Assembly: GCA_019416425.1 (NCBI GenBank)
Contig: DXXK01000044.1
Location: 1 to 17,907, forward strand
Reading direction: 5' to 3'
DNA length: 17,907 nt
Source: Bacteroidales bacterium
GTDB taxonomy: Bacteria; Bacteroidota; Bacteroidia; Bacteroidales; Muribaculaceae
This document shows positions 7,912-15,000 of the stretch, piece after piece. The translations under genes and the position numbers were made by a program. The stretch's first letter is position 1. The number at the start of each line of letters is the position of its first letter. The notes below the pieces were generated by a model. The model saw only the letters and a program-made list of their open reading frames with translations. It was not told where the DNA came from and made no database searches.

Positions 7912-7941
7912 TTGTCATGTCGGTAAAAATTGCTAACTTTG
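7912..7941 (+). promoter_or_regulatory. Predicted promoter for tRNA-Ser
   Basis: TTG at 7912-7914, 19 bases, TAACTTTG at 7934-7941. The mature tRNA begins 16 bases after the -7 element, so a short 5' leader would be removed by RNase P. Confidence 0.8.
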
Positions 7942-7956
7942 TACTCGGAAAACGAA

Positions 7957-8044
7957 GGAGCGATGCTCGAGTGGCTGAAGAGGCAGACCTGGAAAGTCTG
8001 TATACCCCGAAAGGGTATCGCGGGTTCGAATCCCGCTTGCTCCG
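7957..8044 (+). tRNA. tRNA-Ser, anticodon GGA
   Basis: The 88-base gene folds as a class II tRNA. The acceptor stem GGAGCGA pairs with TTGCTCC (one G-U). The anticodon stem CAGAC/GTCTG encloses loop CTGGAAA, giving anticodon GGA. A long variable arm (TACCC/GGGTA type) and the T-arm with GGTTCGAATCC follow. The discriminator is G at 8044, as expected for serine tRNAs. CCA is not encoded. The anticodon reads UCC and UCU. Confidence 0.96.
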
Positions 8045-8049
8045 CCCTG

Positions 8050-8086
8050 AACGCTGTAAATCTCGATTTACAGCGTTTTATATTTT
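8050..8086 (+). terminator. Rho-independent terminator of tRNA-Ser
   Basis: A perfect 12-bp stem, 8050-8061 with 8066-8077, with loop CTCG and a T-rich tail to 8086. The tail runs straight into the crcB start codon at 8087. Confidence 0.85.
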
Positions 8087-8464
8087 ATGTGTATGTGGTT
8101 GAATCTATTATGGGTCATGCTTGGTAGCGCGGCGGGAGGCGGTTGCCGCTTTCTGCTGAGTAAGCTGATTGCCGACAACATATCAGGGGATTTCCCATGG
8201 GGTACATTTGCCGTCAATATGATCGGTTGCTTTGTAATCGGGATTCTATTCGGACTGATTGACCGTGGAGTTGACCTGGCTCCTCAGATGCGTGCGTTGC
8301 TCATCACTGGATTCTGCGGAGGCTTCACCACATTCTCCACATTTGCGCACGAAAACTATCTGCTGTTCAACGAGTCCCGCTTCTGGATACTGTTCCTCTA
8401 TGCAGTTATCTCGTTTGCACTTGGCTTGCTGCTGGCACATTTGGGTCATGCATTGACCCGCTGA
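8087..8464 (+). CDS. crcB: Fluoride ion channel CrcB/FluC
   Basis: A small inner-membrane protein that forms dual-topology dimers exporting fluoride. The 125-residue sequence has four hydrophobic segments and the family motifs: an N-terminal GSAAGGGCRFLLS (GxxxGxxxR type), WGTFAVNMIGCFVIG and the pore signature GFCGGFTTFSTFAHE. Length is typical for a single-gene CrcB. The start could be the ATG at 8087 or the one two codons later at 8093; a third at 8117 would cut into the first membrane helix. The start lies directly after the tRNA-Ser terminator, so there is no room for a separate promoter, and no fluoride riboswitch is possible in the one-base gap. It converges with the minus-strand channel gene that ends 42 bases downstream; no terminator is visible between them. 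Confidence 0.92.
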   Translation: MCMWLNLLWVMLGSAAGGGCRFLLSKLIADNISGDFPWGTFAVNMIGCFVIGILFGLIDRGVDLAPQMRALLITGFCGGFTTFSTFAHENYLLFNESRFWILFLYAVISFALGLLLAHLGHALTR

Positions 8465-8506
8465 TCGGGATTCAAGAGATGTGATTTACGACATGCTGGT
8501 GCTCGT

Positions 8507-9148
8507 TCAGTCTGGGGTTGAGACTCTGGCCTGTGGCCGATCCCCGATGAATCCGGGGATGAGTCGCGGCAGATTACATCCTGCATAGTTGCCGGCTACC
8601 GTTACCAGATAGATCGGTAGGATATTCCAGAAATCAGCGCCATTGACCAAAGCTACGGTCCAGTAATAGATATCAGCTACGCAGTGCGGAAATCCGCACA
8701 GGATAAATGTCGGCACCCCGAACAGAAGTGGCCACCAGTTGCCCTCGCGGCCGAACTTCACCGCAGTCGTCATGATGAATCCGCAGCAGCACGACATCAG
8801 GAACAGTTTGTCAATGGACGTTATCACTCGTTTGCCAGTTATAGCAAGGGTAGCCTCGGCCGTCTCAGGTTTCATAGTAAGCAACGCCACGATGGCGACT
8901 CCAAGGATATTGAACAGCAACACCGGAATCAGACGCCAGATCATGCGTCCGCTCCAGAAACCGCTCTTGCCGGTAAACAGGTTGATCTTCCAGGCCACAA
9001 CACTCATCAGGCCGAAACCGAACAGGACAGCGCCGGTCACTCCCCCGACATTAAGATAGACAGTTCCCGCTATGCCGATCAGGATGCCCGCAATCAAGGG
9101 GCTGAAAAAATGCTCCTTTAAGAAATCGAATCCTCTACTTACCTTCAT
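8507..9148 (-). CDS. Compact formate/nitrite transporter (FNT) family channel
   Basis: A six-helix inner-membrane channel of the FocA/NirC superfamily, expected to pass small monovalent anions such as formate or nitrite. Visible are GAVLFGFGLMSVVAW followed by NLFTGKSGFW (the LFTG motif of the family), a cysteine-rich helix LMSCCCGFIMTTAV and the pore segment FILCGFPHCVADIYYW, which keeps the conserved pore histidine. The 213 residues match the compact FNT clade rather than FocA (about 280). Oddly, the position before the histidine is proline where FocA-like proteins usually have glutamate. I chose the ATG at 9148 (MKVSRGFDFLKEHFF). An upstream in-frame ATG at 9187 would overlap the NlpC gene by 53 bases. 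With the chosen start the overlap with the upstream gene is 14 bases, suggesting coupled translation. Substrate not predictable. Confidence 0.85.
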   Translation of the reverse strand: MKVSRGFDFLKEHFFSPLIAGILIGIAGTVYLNVGGVTGAVLFGFGLMSVVAWKINLFTGKSGFWSGRMIWRLIPVLLFNILGVAIVALLTMKPETAEATLAITGKRVITSIDKLFLMSCCCGFIMTTAVKFGREGNWWPLLFGVPTFILCGFPHCVADIYYWTVALVNGADFWNILPIYLVTVAGNYAGCNLPRLIPGFIGDRPQARVSTPD

Positions 9149-9695
9149 GATTGTTACCAGCCAAATCCTTGTTTTCCTCCGGCACACGGCCGAACATTCT
9201 GAATGTCCTTACATAATATGGACTGTACATATCCGATACCACGACACCTTTGCTGCTGGATGCATGGACAAAGTGTGTATCATCCACCACAATTCCCACA
9301 TGTGATACCCGTTCCTTGTCCTTGCCCGTAGCAAAGAACACCAGGTCTCCTAACTTCACGTCACCAGCTTCTACGGCATGGCAGTATTCAGCCTGTTTTG
9401 CCGAATTGCGCGGCAGCTTGCGTCCTGCCACATCATCGTAAACGCGCATCACCATTCCCGAGCAGTCGGTTCCCTCCCCTTTTTGCTGCGCAGCATACTT
9501 ATATGGAGTGCCGACCCATGTCAACGCCTCGTCTACTATCATCTGCTGCAATCCTTTGCCTTTGCCGGGATGGATAACCCCGATTTCCCGATGTTTGTTG
9601 TCATCGTGGCTTACCTTACGCGATGTGTGGCACGATGCCAACATCACCGTAACCATAATCGCAAGCGATATGTTATACCATTTCCCGGTTCTCAT
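9135..9695 (-). CDS. NlpC/P60 family cysteine peptidase, lipoprotein
   Basis: A predicted cell-wall hydrolase of the NlpC/P60 (C40) family, cleaving peptidoglycan stem peptides between D-glutamate and the diamino acid. The 186-residue protein has a lipoprotein signal (hydrophobic residues 8-20, lipobox LASC with Cys22). The catalytic domain starts near residue 50: Cys78 in TDCSGM, His132 in VSHVGIV and His144 in FVHASSSKG form the expected catalytic triad. VGTPYKYAA and LGDLVFFA are family motifs. It is the first gene of a minus-strand pair and overlaps the FNT channel gene by 14 bases. A good promoter lies about 95 bases upstream. The link between a wall hydrolase and an anion channel is unexplained. 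Confidence 0.93.
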   Translation of the reverse strand: MRTGKWYNISLAIMVTVMLASCHTSRKVSHDDNKHREIGVIHPGKGKGLQQMIVDEALTWVGTPYKYAAQQKGEGTDCSGMVMRVYDDVAGRKLPRNSAKQAEYCHAVEAGDVKLGDLVFFATGKDKERVSHVGIVVDDTHFVHASSSKGVVVSDMYSPYYVRTFRMFGRVPEENKDLAGNNHEGK

Positions 9696-9789
9696 TCTTA
9701 TTAAATTCTTGGCGGCTTAATTCCCATCGAAGCGGTTTGACCTATAGCACTTTAAAATAATGCCAAACGACTTCTTTGATTTCAAGCTA

Positions 9790-9819
9790 CAAAATTAACA
9801 ATTTTTTTGTATTCCTCAA
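9790..9819 (-). promoter_or_regulatory. Predicted promoter for the NlpC/P60-FNT pair
   Basis: On the minus strand TTG (plus 9817-9819) and TAATTTTG (plus 9790-9797) are separated by 19 bases. The leader to the NlpC ATG would be about 90 bases. Confidence 0.7.
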
Positions 9820-9841
9820 CAATCTCTCCTCCTAATTTCCC

Positions 9842-9905
9842 AATTTTTATTTCCCCGTCCATATCACTTTCAGTATCCCGTCTCCCTCTATCCCATTTAC
9901 TCTCC
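9842..9905 (-). other. Spacer segment, purine-rich on the minus strand, possible gene tail
   Basis: Within the 502-base gene-free stretch 9696-10197. Minus-strand reading gives WRVNGIEGDGILKVIWTGK then a stop, preceded by two in-frame stops, so at most a decayed C-terminal tail of a lost gene. No start codon or domain is present. It may be a chance frame in a purine-rich strand. Confidence 0.15.
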
Positions 9906-9930
9906 ATTATTATGCCATCGTTGGTATTTC

Positions 9931-9964
9931 ACCAGACCGGTTGTGGTAGCGAGATTAATCTCGC
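9931..9964. repeat. Two adjacent palindromes in spacer
   Basis: 9949-9964 is a perfect 16-bp palindrome (GCGAGATT and its complement). Immediately before it, 9931-9947 is an imperfect dyad centred on ACCGGT. No T-run follows on either strand, so a terminator is unlikely. It lies between the divergent NlpC and tRNA-Gln promoters. Confidence 0.5.
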
Positions 9965-10011
9965 GCGTACTGCCTGACTGCAACACAGTCACACCTAATG
10001 TCGAGTTCAGC

Positions 10012-10108
10012 TCCATGTCCTTTTATGTCTGAATTCTGCGTAGCTCCCTTGTGAAAACTTATGTCCTTATGTTCTCCTAAATCCTGACTTATTGGCTCTT
10101 ATGTTTTC
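10012..10108 (+). repeat. Dispersed short repeats, CTTATGTCC type, upstream of tRNA-Gln
   Basis: Copies resembling CTTATGTCC occur at 10012-10020 (CATGTCC), 10021-10030, 10058-10066, 10066-10074 and 10098-10108 in otherwise featureless AT-rich spacer. The unit is 9 bases and matches the TTAATGACC unit at the window start in six of nine positions. As there, it sits just upstream of a promoter. Confidence 0.4.
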
Positions 10109-10143
10109 TTGTAAAAAAAGTATAAATTTTTTTGTCAAAAAAA

Positions 10144-10174
10144 TTGTTCAGAATCAAAAAAAGCACTAATTTTG
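10144..10174 (+). promoter_or_regulatory. Predicted promoter for tRNA-Gln
   Basis: TTG at 10144-10146, 20 bases, TAATTTTG at 10167-10174. The mature tRNA begins 24 bases after the -7 element. Confidence 0.75.
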
Positions 10175-10197
10175 CATCGTCAAACAGCACGAGACAT

Positions 10198-10268
10198 TGC
10201 CTTGTGGTGTAATGGTAGCACACCGGATTCTGGTTCCGTTTGTGAGAGTTCGAGTCTTTCCAAGGCAA
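10198..10268 (+). tRNA. tRNA-Gln, anticodon CTG
   Basis: The 71-base gene has an acceptor stem TGCCTTG pairing perfectly with CAAGGCA, including the U1-A72 pair typical of glutamine tRNAs. The D-arm has GGTGTAATGGTAGCAC, the anticodon loop TTCTGGT gives CTG, and the T-arm contains GTTCGAGTC. The outermost anticodon-stem pair (C27 with U43) appears mismatched. CCA is not encoded. The anticodon reads CAG. Confidence 0.93.
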
Positions 10269-10269
10269 C

Positions 10270-10473
10270 TTAGGGTTGAATCTTCCGATTCAACCCTTTT
10301 TTATCCCCGTAGATAATATTCCACATTTGGCACCATTCATCACGAGATGCTCTCAATGCATTGAATACATCATGACATTAACATATAAGCAACATTCTAT
10401 AGTATAGATCAACAGGCATAGCAAGACTTTCCTCTGCTCGTCGGATAGCTTCCTTAATGCATGCAACCCGCAT
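10270..10473 (-). pseudogene. Possible small gene remnant with in-frame stop
   Basis: Read on the minus strand from the ATG at 10473, one frame gives 31 residues (contains IKEAIRRAEESLAMPVDLYY), a TAA at 10380-10378, and then in the same frame 35 more codons (contains FNALRASRDEWCQMWNIIYG) to a TAA at 10272-10270. The two halves look protein-like: the first amphipathic helix, the second rich in tryptophan. The end overlaps the tRNA-Gln terminator. No family is recognised and no promoter is seen. It may be a broken gene or chance. Confidence 0.2.
10272..10302 (+). terminator. Rho-independent terminator of tRNA-Gln
   Basis: A perfect 11-bp stem, 10272-10282 with 10287-10297, with loop TTCC and a run of T to 10302. 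Confidence 0.9.
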
Positions 10474-10537
10474 CTCAGTTTTGTTTAGTACGATTAATAA
10501 AATTCTCCGGCTGGCCCTACGGACAGATGCCAGGCAA

Positions 10538-10984
10538 TTATTTCTTATACTTATCGACCAGACGCTGCAGTTCCATGTCGCTTAGGCCCAGATAGGGTTT
10601 GCCGTAAGCATCCTTGCAGACTCCCTCAACATGCCATATGACATTCTCGGTGTTCTGATCGGCCGGGTACAGCATATGCTTGCCGTTATAGACACCTGTG
10701 TAGTAGAAGACTCCGTTGTTGGTGTTCAGTGTGTCACCCTTCATCATTATACATGGATTCTGCCCAATCCCGTTGTCCGTAACGGGATTCTGGCGCCGAG
10801 ACATATCATAACCCTGATAATTCTGTCGCGGCGACATGTCGTACTGCTTGTTTGCGAGAAGGTCCAGGATCTTCTTTACATCGTTGGTCATTCCCCATAT
10901 CTTAAAGAACAGGATCAGTCCGAGGACTCCTGCCACAAAGGCCATGAACGAGAGGAATGACAATACTCCAGTTATTTCATGCAT
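10538..10984 (-). CDS. Unknown protein with one N-terminal membrane helix
   Basis: Not recognised. The 148 residues begin with a hydrophobic segment (about residues 6-29, LSFLSFMAFVAGVLGLILFF), probably a membrane anchor with a cytoplasmic or periplasmic tail. A short charged helix (VKKILDLLANK) follows, then two near-identical copies of YDMSxRQN (in QYDMSPRQN and GYDMSRRQN), then a compact domain with GVFYYTGVYNGKHMLYP, NVIWHVEGVCKD and a C-terminal LSDMELQRLVDKYKK helix. A predicted promoter lies about 110 bases upstream on the same strand. The ATG at 10984 is the only start that keeps the membrane segment. It is a stand-alone gene, with the SprT-like gene 288 bases upstream. Real coding is supported by composition and by the promoter. 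Confidence 0.75.
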   Translation of the reverse strand: MHEITGVLSFLSFMAFVAGVLGLILFFKIWGMTNDVKKILDLLANKQYDMSPRQNYQGYDMSRRQNPVTDNGIGQNPCIMMKGDTLNTNNGVFYYTGVYNGKHMLYPADQNTENVIWHVEGVCKDAYGKPYLGLSDMELQRLVDKYKK

Positions 10985-11091
10985 ATTATTGTGTGTTAGT
11001 TATTATTAAAGCAAAAGTCAAAAGCAATATGTAGAATCTCAACTCCTAATCAATAGATGGCCTTGTCAATAAAACCTATTGCTAATAAATG

Positions 11092-11121
11092 CAAATTTAA
11101 TATAAATACTCCATATAGCAA
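11092..11121 (-). promoter_or_regulatory. Predicted promoter for the one-TM protein, bracketed by an inverted repeat
   Basis: On the minus strand TTG (plus 11119-11121) and TAAATTTG (plus 11092-11099) are 19 bases apart. A 9-bp inverted repeat, CTATTGCTA at 11076-11084 and TAGCAATAG at 11116-11124, places one arm over the -33 element and the other at about the transcription start, as an operator would. The rest of the spacer 10985-11272 is AT-rich and shows nothing else. Confidence 0.6.
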
Positions 11122-11272
11122 TAGCATCCCGCGTTTTTTAACATTGAAGTTGTCTGAATTTATTTATATGGTAAGATTTATTACGATTGACTACATTGTC
11201 GCCGAGCTAAAGGTTGTCATTTAAACTTCTTAGGAATATTTATAAAACGTAGATTAGTTTTGACGACTTCGT

Positions 11273-11947
11273 CTACATCCTTTTGGGTTGGAACCGATCA
11301 TTGGAGCACACACATTCCGTGGCTATGGCGATGTGGGCGGAATAGTCCTCGTCGCTTATGCGATAGAGCTTCAATTTAAGACATTTGGGATAGCGGTTAA
11401 AGTAGGGATTCAACGTAAACCACCACCGGATGGACATGCAACCGGGGTGCTCTAAGGCCTGTTCGTTGACATCGAATATGCGCGTGCGGGCACAGCAGGT
11501 TATATACCGCTTGCCATCCTGCCATAGCGTCTCGCATATATAATGCGCGCATGGATGGCTGTCAGTGTCGTTTATCGATTTATCCTTGTTGGAGACGGTT
11601 ATGTTACGGTTGAACTTACGGTTGATCAGGTTCAGGTGATGCTTGAACCTGTCGCCATGCTGCGAGGTATCCTTCAGGTCATTATAGGCTATGTACAGAT
11701 GGATCATCTCATGGATCAAGGTATCCTCCACCTCATCCTGCTGCAGGTCGTAGCGTCGGCTGATATATATCCTGAAATTGCTGCAGACCATCTGTCCCAG
11801 CATGTTGCGTTTACGCTCATATTTCAGCATTCCCAGCGCACGGCGGGAATCACTCATCAGGATAGGCACTTCGGGCAGCTTACCCTCGAACATCAGTCGG
11901 TTGAACTCCCTGAACTTCTCCGTAGCGAATTGTATTGTTGCCTTCAT
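11273..11947 (-). CDS. SprT-like zinc metallopeptidase-domain protein
   Basis: SprT-like proteins are cytoplasmic proteins with a metallopeptidase fold; the eukaryotic relative Spartan degrades DNA-protein crosslinks, while bacterial roles are poorly known. The 224-residue product has the zinc site HEMIH (in DTLIHEMIHLYIAYND, near residue 80) and a third histidine in SQHGDRFKHHLN, the usual SprT arrangement. The N-terminal segment FATEKFREFNRLMFEGKLP also fits. The C-terminal half lacks a clear CxxC...CxxC zinc ribbon, although it has several cysteines (YICETLW, ITCCARTR, HPGCMSIRWWF). No signal peptide is present. It lies alone on the minus strand, downstream of the tricorn-like gene's terminator; no convincing promoter is visible in the short gap. 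The C-terminal role is unknown. Confidence 0.85.
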   Translation of the reverse strand: MKATIQFATEKFREFNRLMFEGKLPEVPILMSDSRRALGMLKYERKRNMLGQMVCSNFRIYISRRYDLQQDEVEDTLIHEMIHLYIAYNDLKDTSQHGDRFKHHLNLINRKFNRNITVSNKDKSINDTDSHPCAHYICETLWQDGKRYITCCARTRIFDVNEQALEHPGCMSIRWWFTLNPYFNRYPKCLKLKLYRISDEDYSAHIAIATECVCSNDRFQPKRM

Positions 11948-11979
11948 AATCCATATAACGAATAAACTGCCCCGATATT

Positions 11980-12014
11980 AAAAACGCCCGGAAGTTCACT
12001 GGAACATCCGGGCG
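11980..12014 (-). terminator. Rho-independent terminator of the tricorn-like peptidase gene
   Basis: On the minus strand an 8-bp GC-rich stem (plus 12007-12014 with 11985-11992) continues inward, after a T-T mismatch, as GTTC/GAAC around CAGT. TTTTT (plus 11984-11980) follows. It lies 23 bases after the gene's stop. Confidence 0.9.
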
Positions 12015-12037
12015 ATATATCACTAAATCTCTTGGAT

Positions 12038-15000
12038 TTACTTGTCAAGTTTCTTCAGCAGATGCTTCACGGCACCCTCGATCTGGGCATCGTGACCGTT
12101 CTCCACGTCACCGGGATTGTTGTAGATCAGCACGTCGGGGTTCAGCTGCTGGTTCTCCAGCGCCTTGCCGTTGCGGTCCAGCGATGTCACCTGCGGGATA
12201 CCGAAATAGATCGACGGATCCACCTGTGTCTCCCACCATACCGCCGTCATGGTGCCGGGAATCGGTGCACCGACAATATCACCTATCTTCAGCGTCTGAT
12301 AGGTGTAGGGTGTGCCGTGCGCATCGGAATAGTTGGCCTCGTTCACCAGCATTACCGACGGCTTGGTCCACTGCGAGAATGGATCGGAACCTACATACTG
12401 GCCGCGCGGCGAGTAGTCGACATACTTCTTGCCGCTCAGCAGCAACGCTATGTCATTGTGCAGCCAGCCGCCGCCGTTCCAACGGGTATCGACCACAACA
12501 GCCTCGCGGTTGCGATACTTGCCCAGCAGTTTGCTGTAGACCTCGCGGAACGAGGGCGAGTTCATCCCCTCGATGTGAACATAACCGATGCGGCCGTTGG
12601 ACAGTGAGTCAACCAGCTTCTCGTTACGCTCCACCCAACGCTGATACAACAGATTCGAGACGCCGGATACTGGCTTCACTGTTATGTCATCGGTCTTGCC
12701 GTCGGCACGCTTCATGGTCAGGCGCACGTTGCGGCCCGACTTGCGCTCCAGCATCTCGTTGACATCGGCGTTCGGTGCGATCTTCACGCCGTCGATAGCC
12801 ATGATGATGTCGCCGGGACGGACATTGTTCTTCTTGGCCGACAACGGACCGCGCGGCAGTATCTCCACAATTTTCAGGCCCTCGCCGTCGTACGACTCGT
12901 CGAAGAACGCCCCGAGATTGGCCGTGCTCCAGGTGGCACCCGGCGCACGGTAGCCGCTGCCGGTATGGCTGGCATTCAGCTCGCCAAGGATCTCGCTCAG
13001 CATCTCGCTGAAGTCGAAATTATTGTTGATATACGGAAGGAAACGTGCATAGTTCTCACCGTACATGTCCCAGTCGACGCCATGCAAGTTCTTGTCGTAG
13101 AACTTGTCCTTGACCTGGCTCAGCATGTGCTTGTAGATATACTCGCGCTCCTGGCTGGGATGACGGTCGTAAGGAGCCTCGAACTCGATCGCTTCCTTCT
13201 TGCCGTCATCCAGCGAAATCTTGAACAGACCGTCGCTGGATGTCACGAACAGGTTCTCGCCCTTCTTGTCAGGCTCGAATCCTCCGGACATGTCCGCAAC
13301 CAGCACCTTGGTCTCGTCCTCGCGGATGTCGCGTTCCATCAGGTTGTAGTCTCCGTCGGCGTTCAGCATCACATAGTACAGCTTGGTGCCGTCGTTGTTC
13401 AGCCAATAGTCACCCATGAATCCCGACAGATCGGTCAGACGCCGCGTGCGGTACTGACGGTTCTCAAGATCGAATTCCAGAGGCTTGACCTCGTCCTTCT
13501 TGTCAGTCTTCTTATCCTTGCCCGATTTCTTATCCTTTTTGCCGTCCTTCTCTTTATCCTTGTCCTTGCCGGCTTCTTCCTTTTCCTCCTTAGCCAGCTC
13601 GGCCTCCTCCTCGGTACGGTTGAACTCGTCCCAGGCGTCGCCGTTCAGCATCATCACCACGACATCGGTCTGTTCTCCCCAGCTGCCGTGGCTCTTCATA
13701 CCGTAACGTCCCGTCTCGTACGTGATGGCGCGTCCATCCATGGCCCAGCGGGGATTGTCGTCGCTGTAGCCGCTTTCGGTCAGGTCCACAACCTCGCTGC
13801 CGTCGGCCTTGACCAACGCGATATCGGTGTTGTTCCAGCCGCCCACTCCGATGTATGATGTCAGGAACCATTTGCTGTCGGGCGACCAGGTGAACGCCAC
13901 GTCGCCGTCACTGTAGCTGTAGTTGTATTTGCCGTCCAGGGCCGTGGTCACCTCTTTGCCCTTCAGGTCGATCACGCGGAGTGCCGTGCGGTCCTCCAGG
14001 AACGCAACCTTCTTGCCGTCGGGACTGAACGTCGGCTGCTGGGCAGGCTTGCCGCTGGCCGGTGCGTACAGCACCTCCTCGACAATGTCCGTTGAATGCG
14101 TGAAATCCTTCTCGTCGGGATTCTTGATTTTGGCCAGATAGATCTTCCACTGGCCGTCACGCTCGCCGTCGTAGACCAGAGACTTCCCATCCGGGCTGAA
14201 GCTTACGATACGCTCTTGACCGGGTGTATTGGTGATTTGCTTGGTGGTCTTGTACTTGACCGAAGTGACGTAAACATCTCCGCGGGCTATGAAGGCCACC
14301 TCCTTACCGTCGGGCGAAGGTACCATATACGTCGCGCCCGATGTCAGCAGTTTCTTCTGCAAATCGGCATCATAGTCATCGCTGATGATGCCGACGTTTA
14401 TCTTCTGAGGCTCGCCTCCGGGCTTCAGCGTATAGAGCTCTCCGTTCCAGCTGAAGGCCATCATGCCGTTGTCGGATCGCGACAGCGAACGCACAGGATG
14501 GTTCTGGAACTTGGTCAGCTGCTTCTTGTTGCCTCCCTTGTCGTCCATGGTCCAGACGTTCAGAGTGCCGTCCTGCTCGCTGACGTATGTAATGGTTCCG
14601 TCGCCGTTCCATACGGGGTTGCTGTCATGGCCGTTGAAATCAGTCAGTTTGGTGTACTTGTCACGGTCCTTGATCCAGATGTCGTTGGTGCCCGACGAGC
14701 GCTCGTGCTTGCGGAACACGTTCTCCAGGCCCTTGCGGTCCTGATATACCATGCGGCCCTTGCTGTCGAAATCGGCGGCGCCGACATTGATATGGGCATA
14801 CAGCTTGGGACGCTGAGGGTTGAAGGGATTTACCGTATACACCTGACCTACGCGGGGATGCGCCATGGACTTGGGACTGCCCATCTGGGAGGTGAAGAAC
14901 AGCAGTGTGCTGTCGTTCTTCCATGCCAGAACCGTCTCGCCACGGGTGTTGGTTGTGACACGCCGGGGTGTACCACCTGAGGATGGAATGATGTAGATGT

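Noticed and set aside
8540..8560. ATCCCCG/CGGGGAT hairpin as terminator between crcB and the FNT gene
   Set aside because: It lies within the FNT coding end and has no T-run on either strand.
9149..9187. Upstream ATG for the FNT channel
   Set aside because: It would add charged residues of no family likeness and lengthen the overlap with the NlpC gene to 53 bases.
12965..14980. Two plus-strand frames of nearly 300 codons opposite the tricorn-like gene (12965-13858, 14096-14980)
   Set aside because: They mirror the coding bias of the minus-strand gene, which has a full set of tricorn catalytic residues. No motif or start signal supports them.
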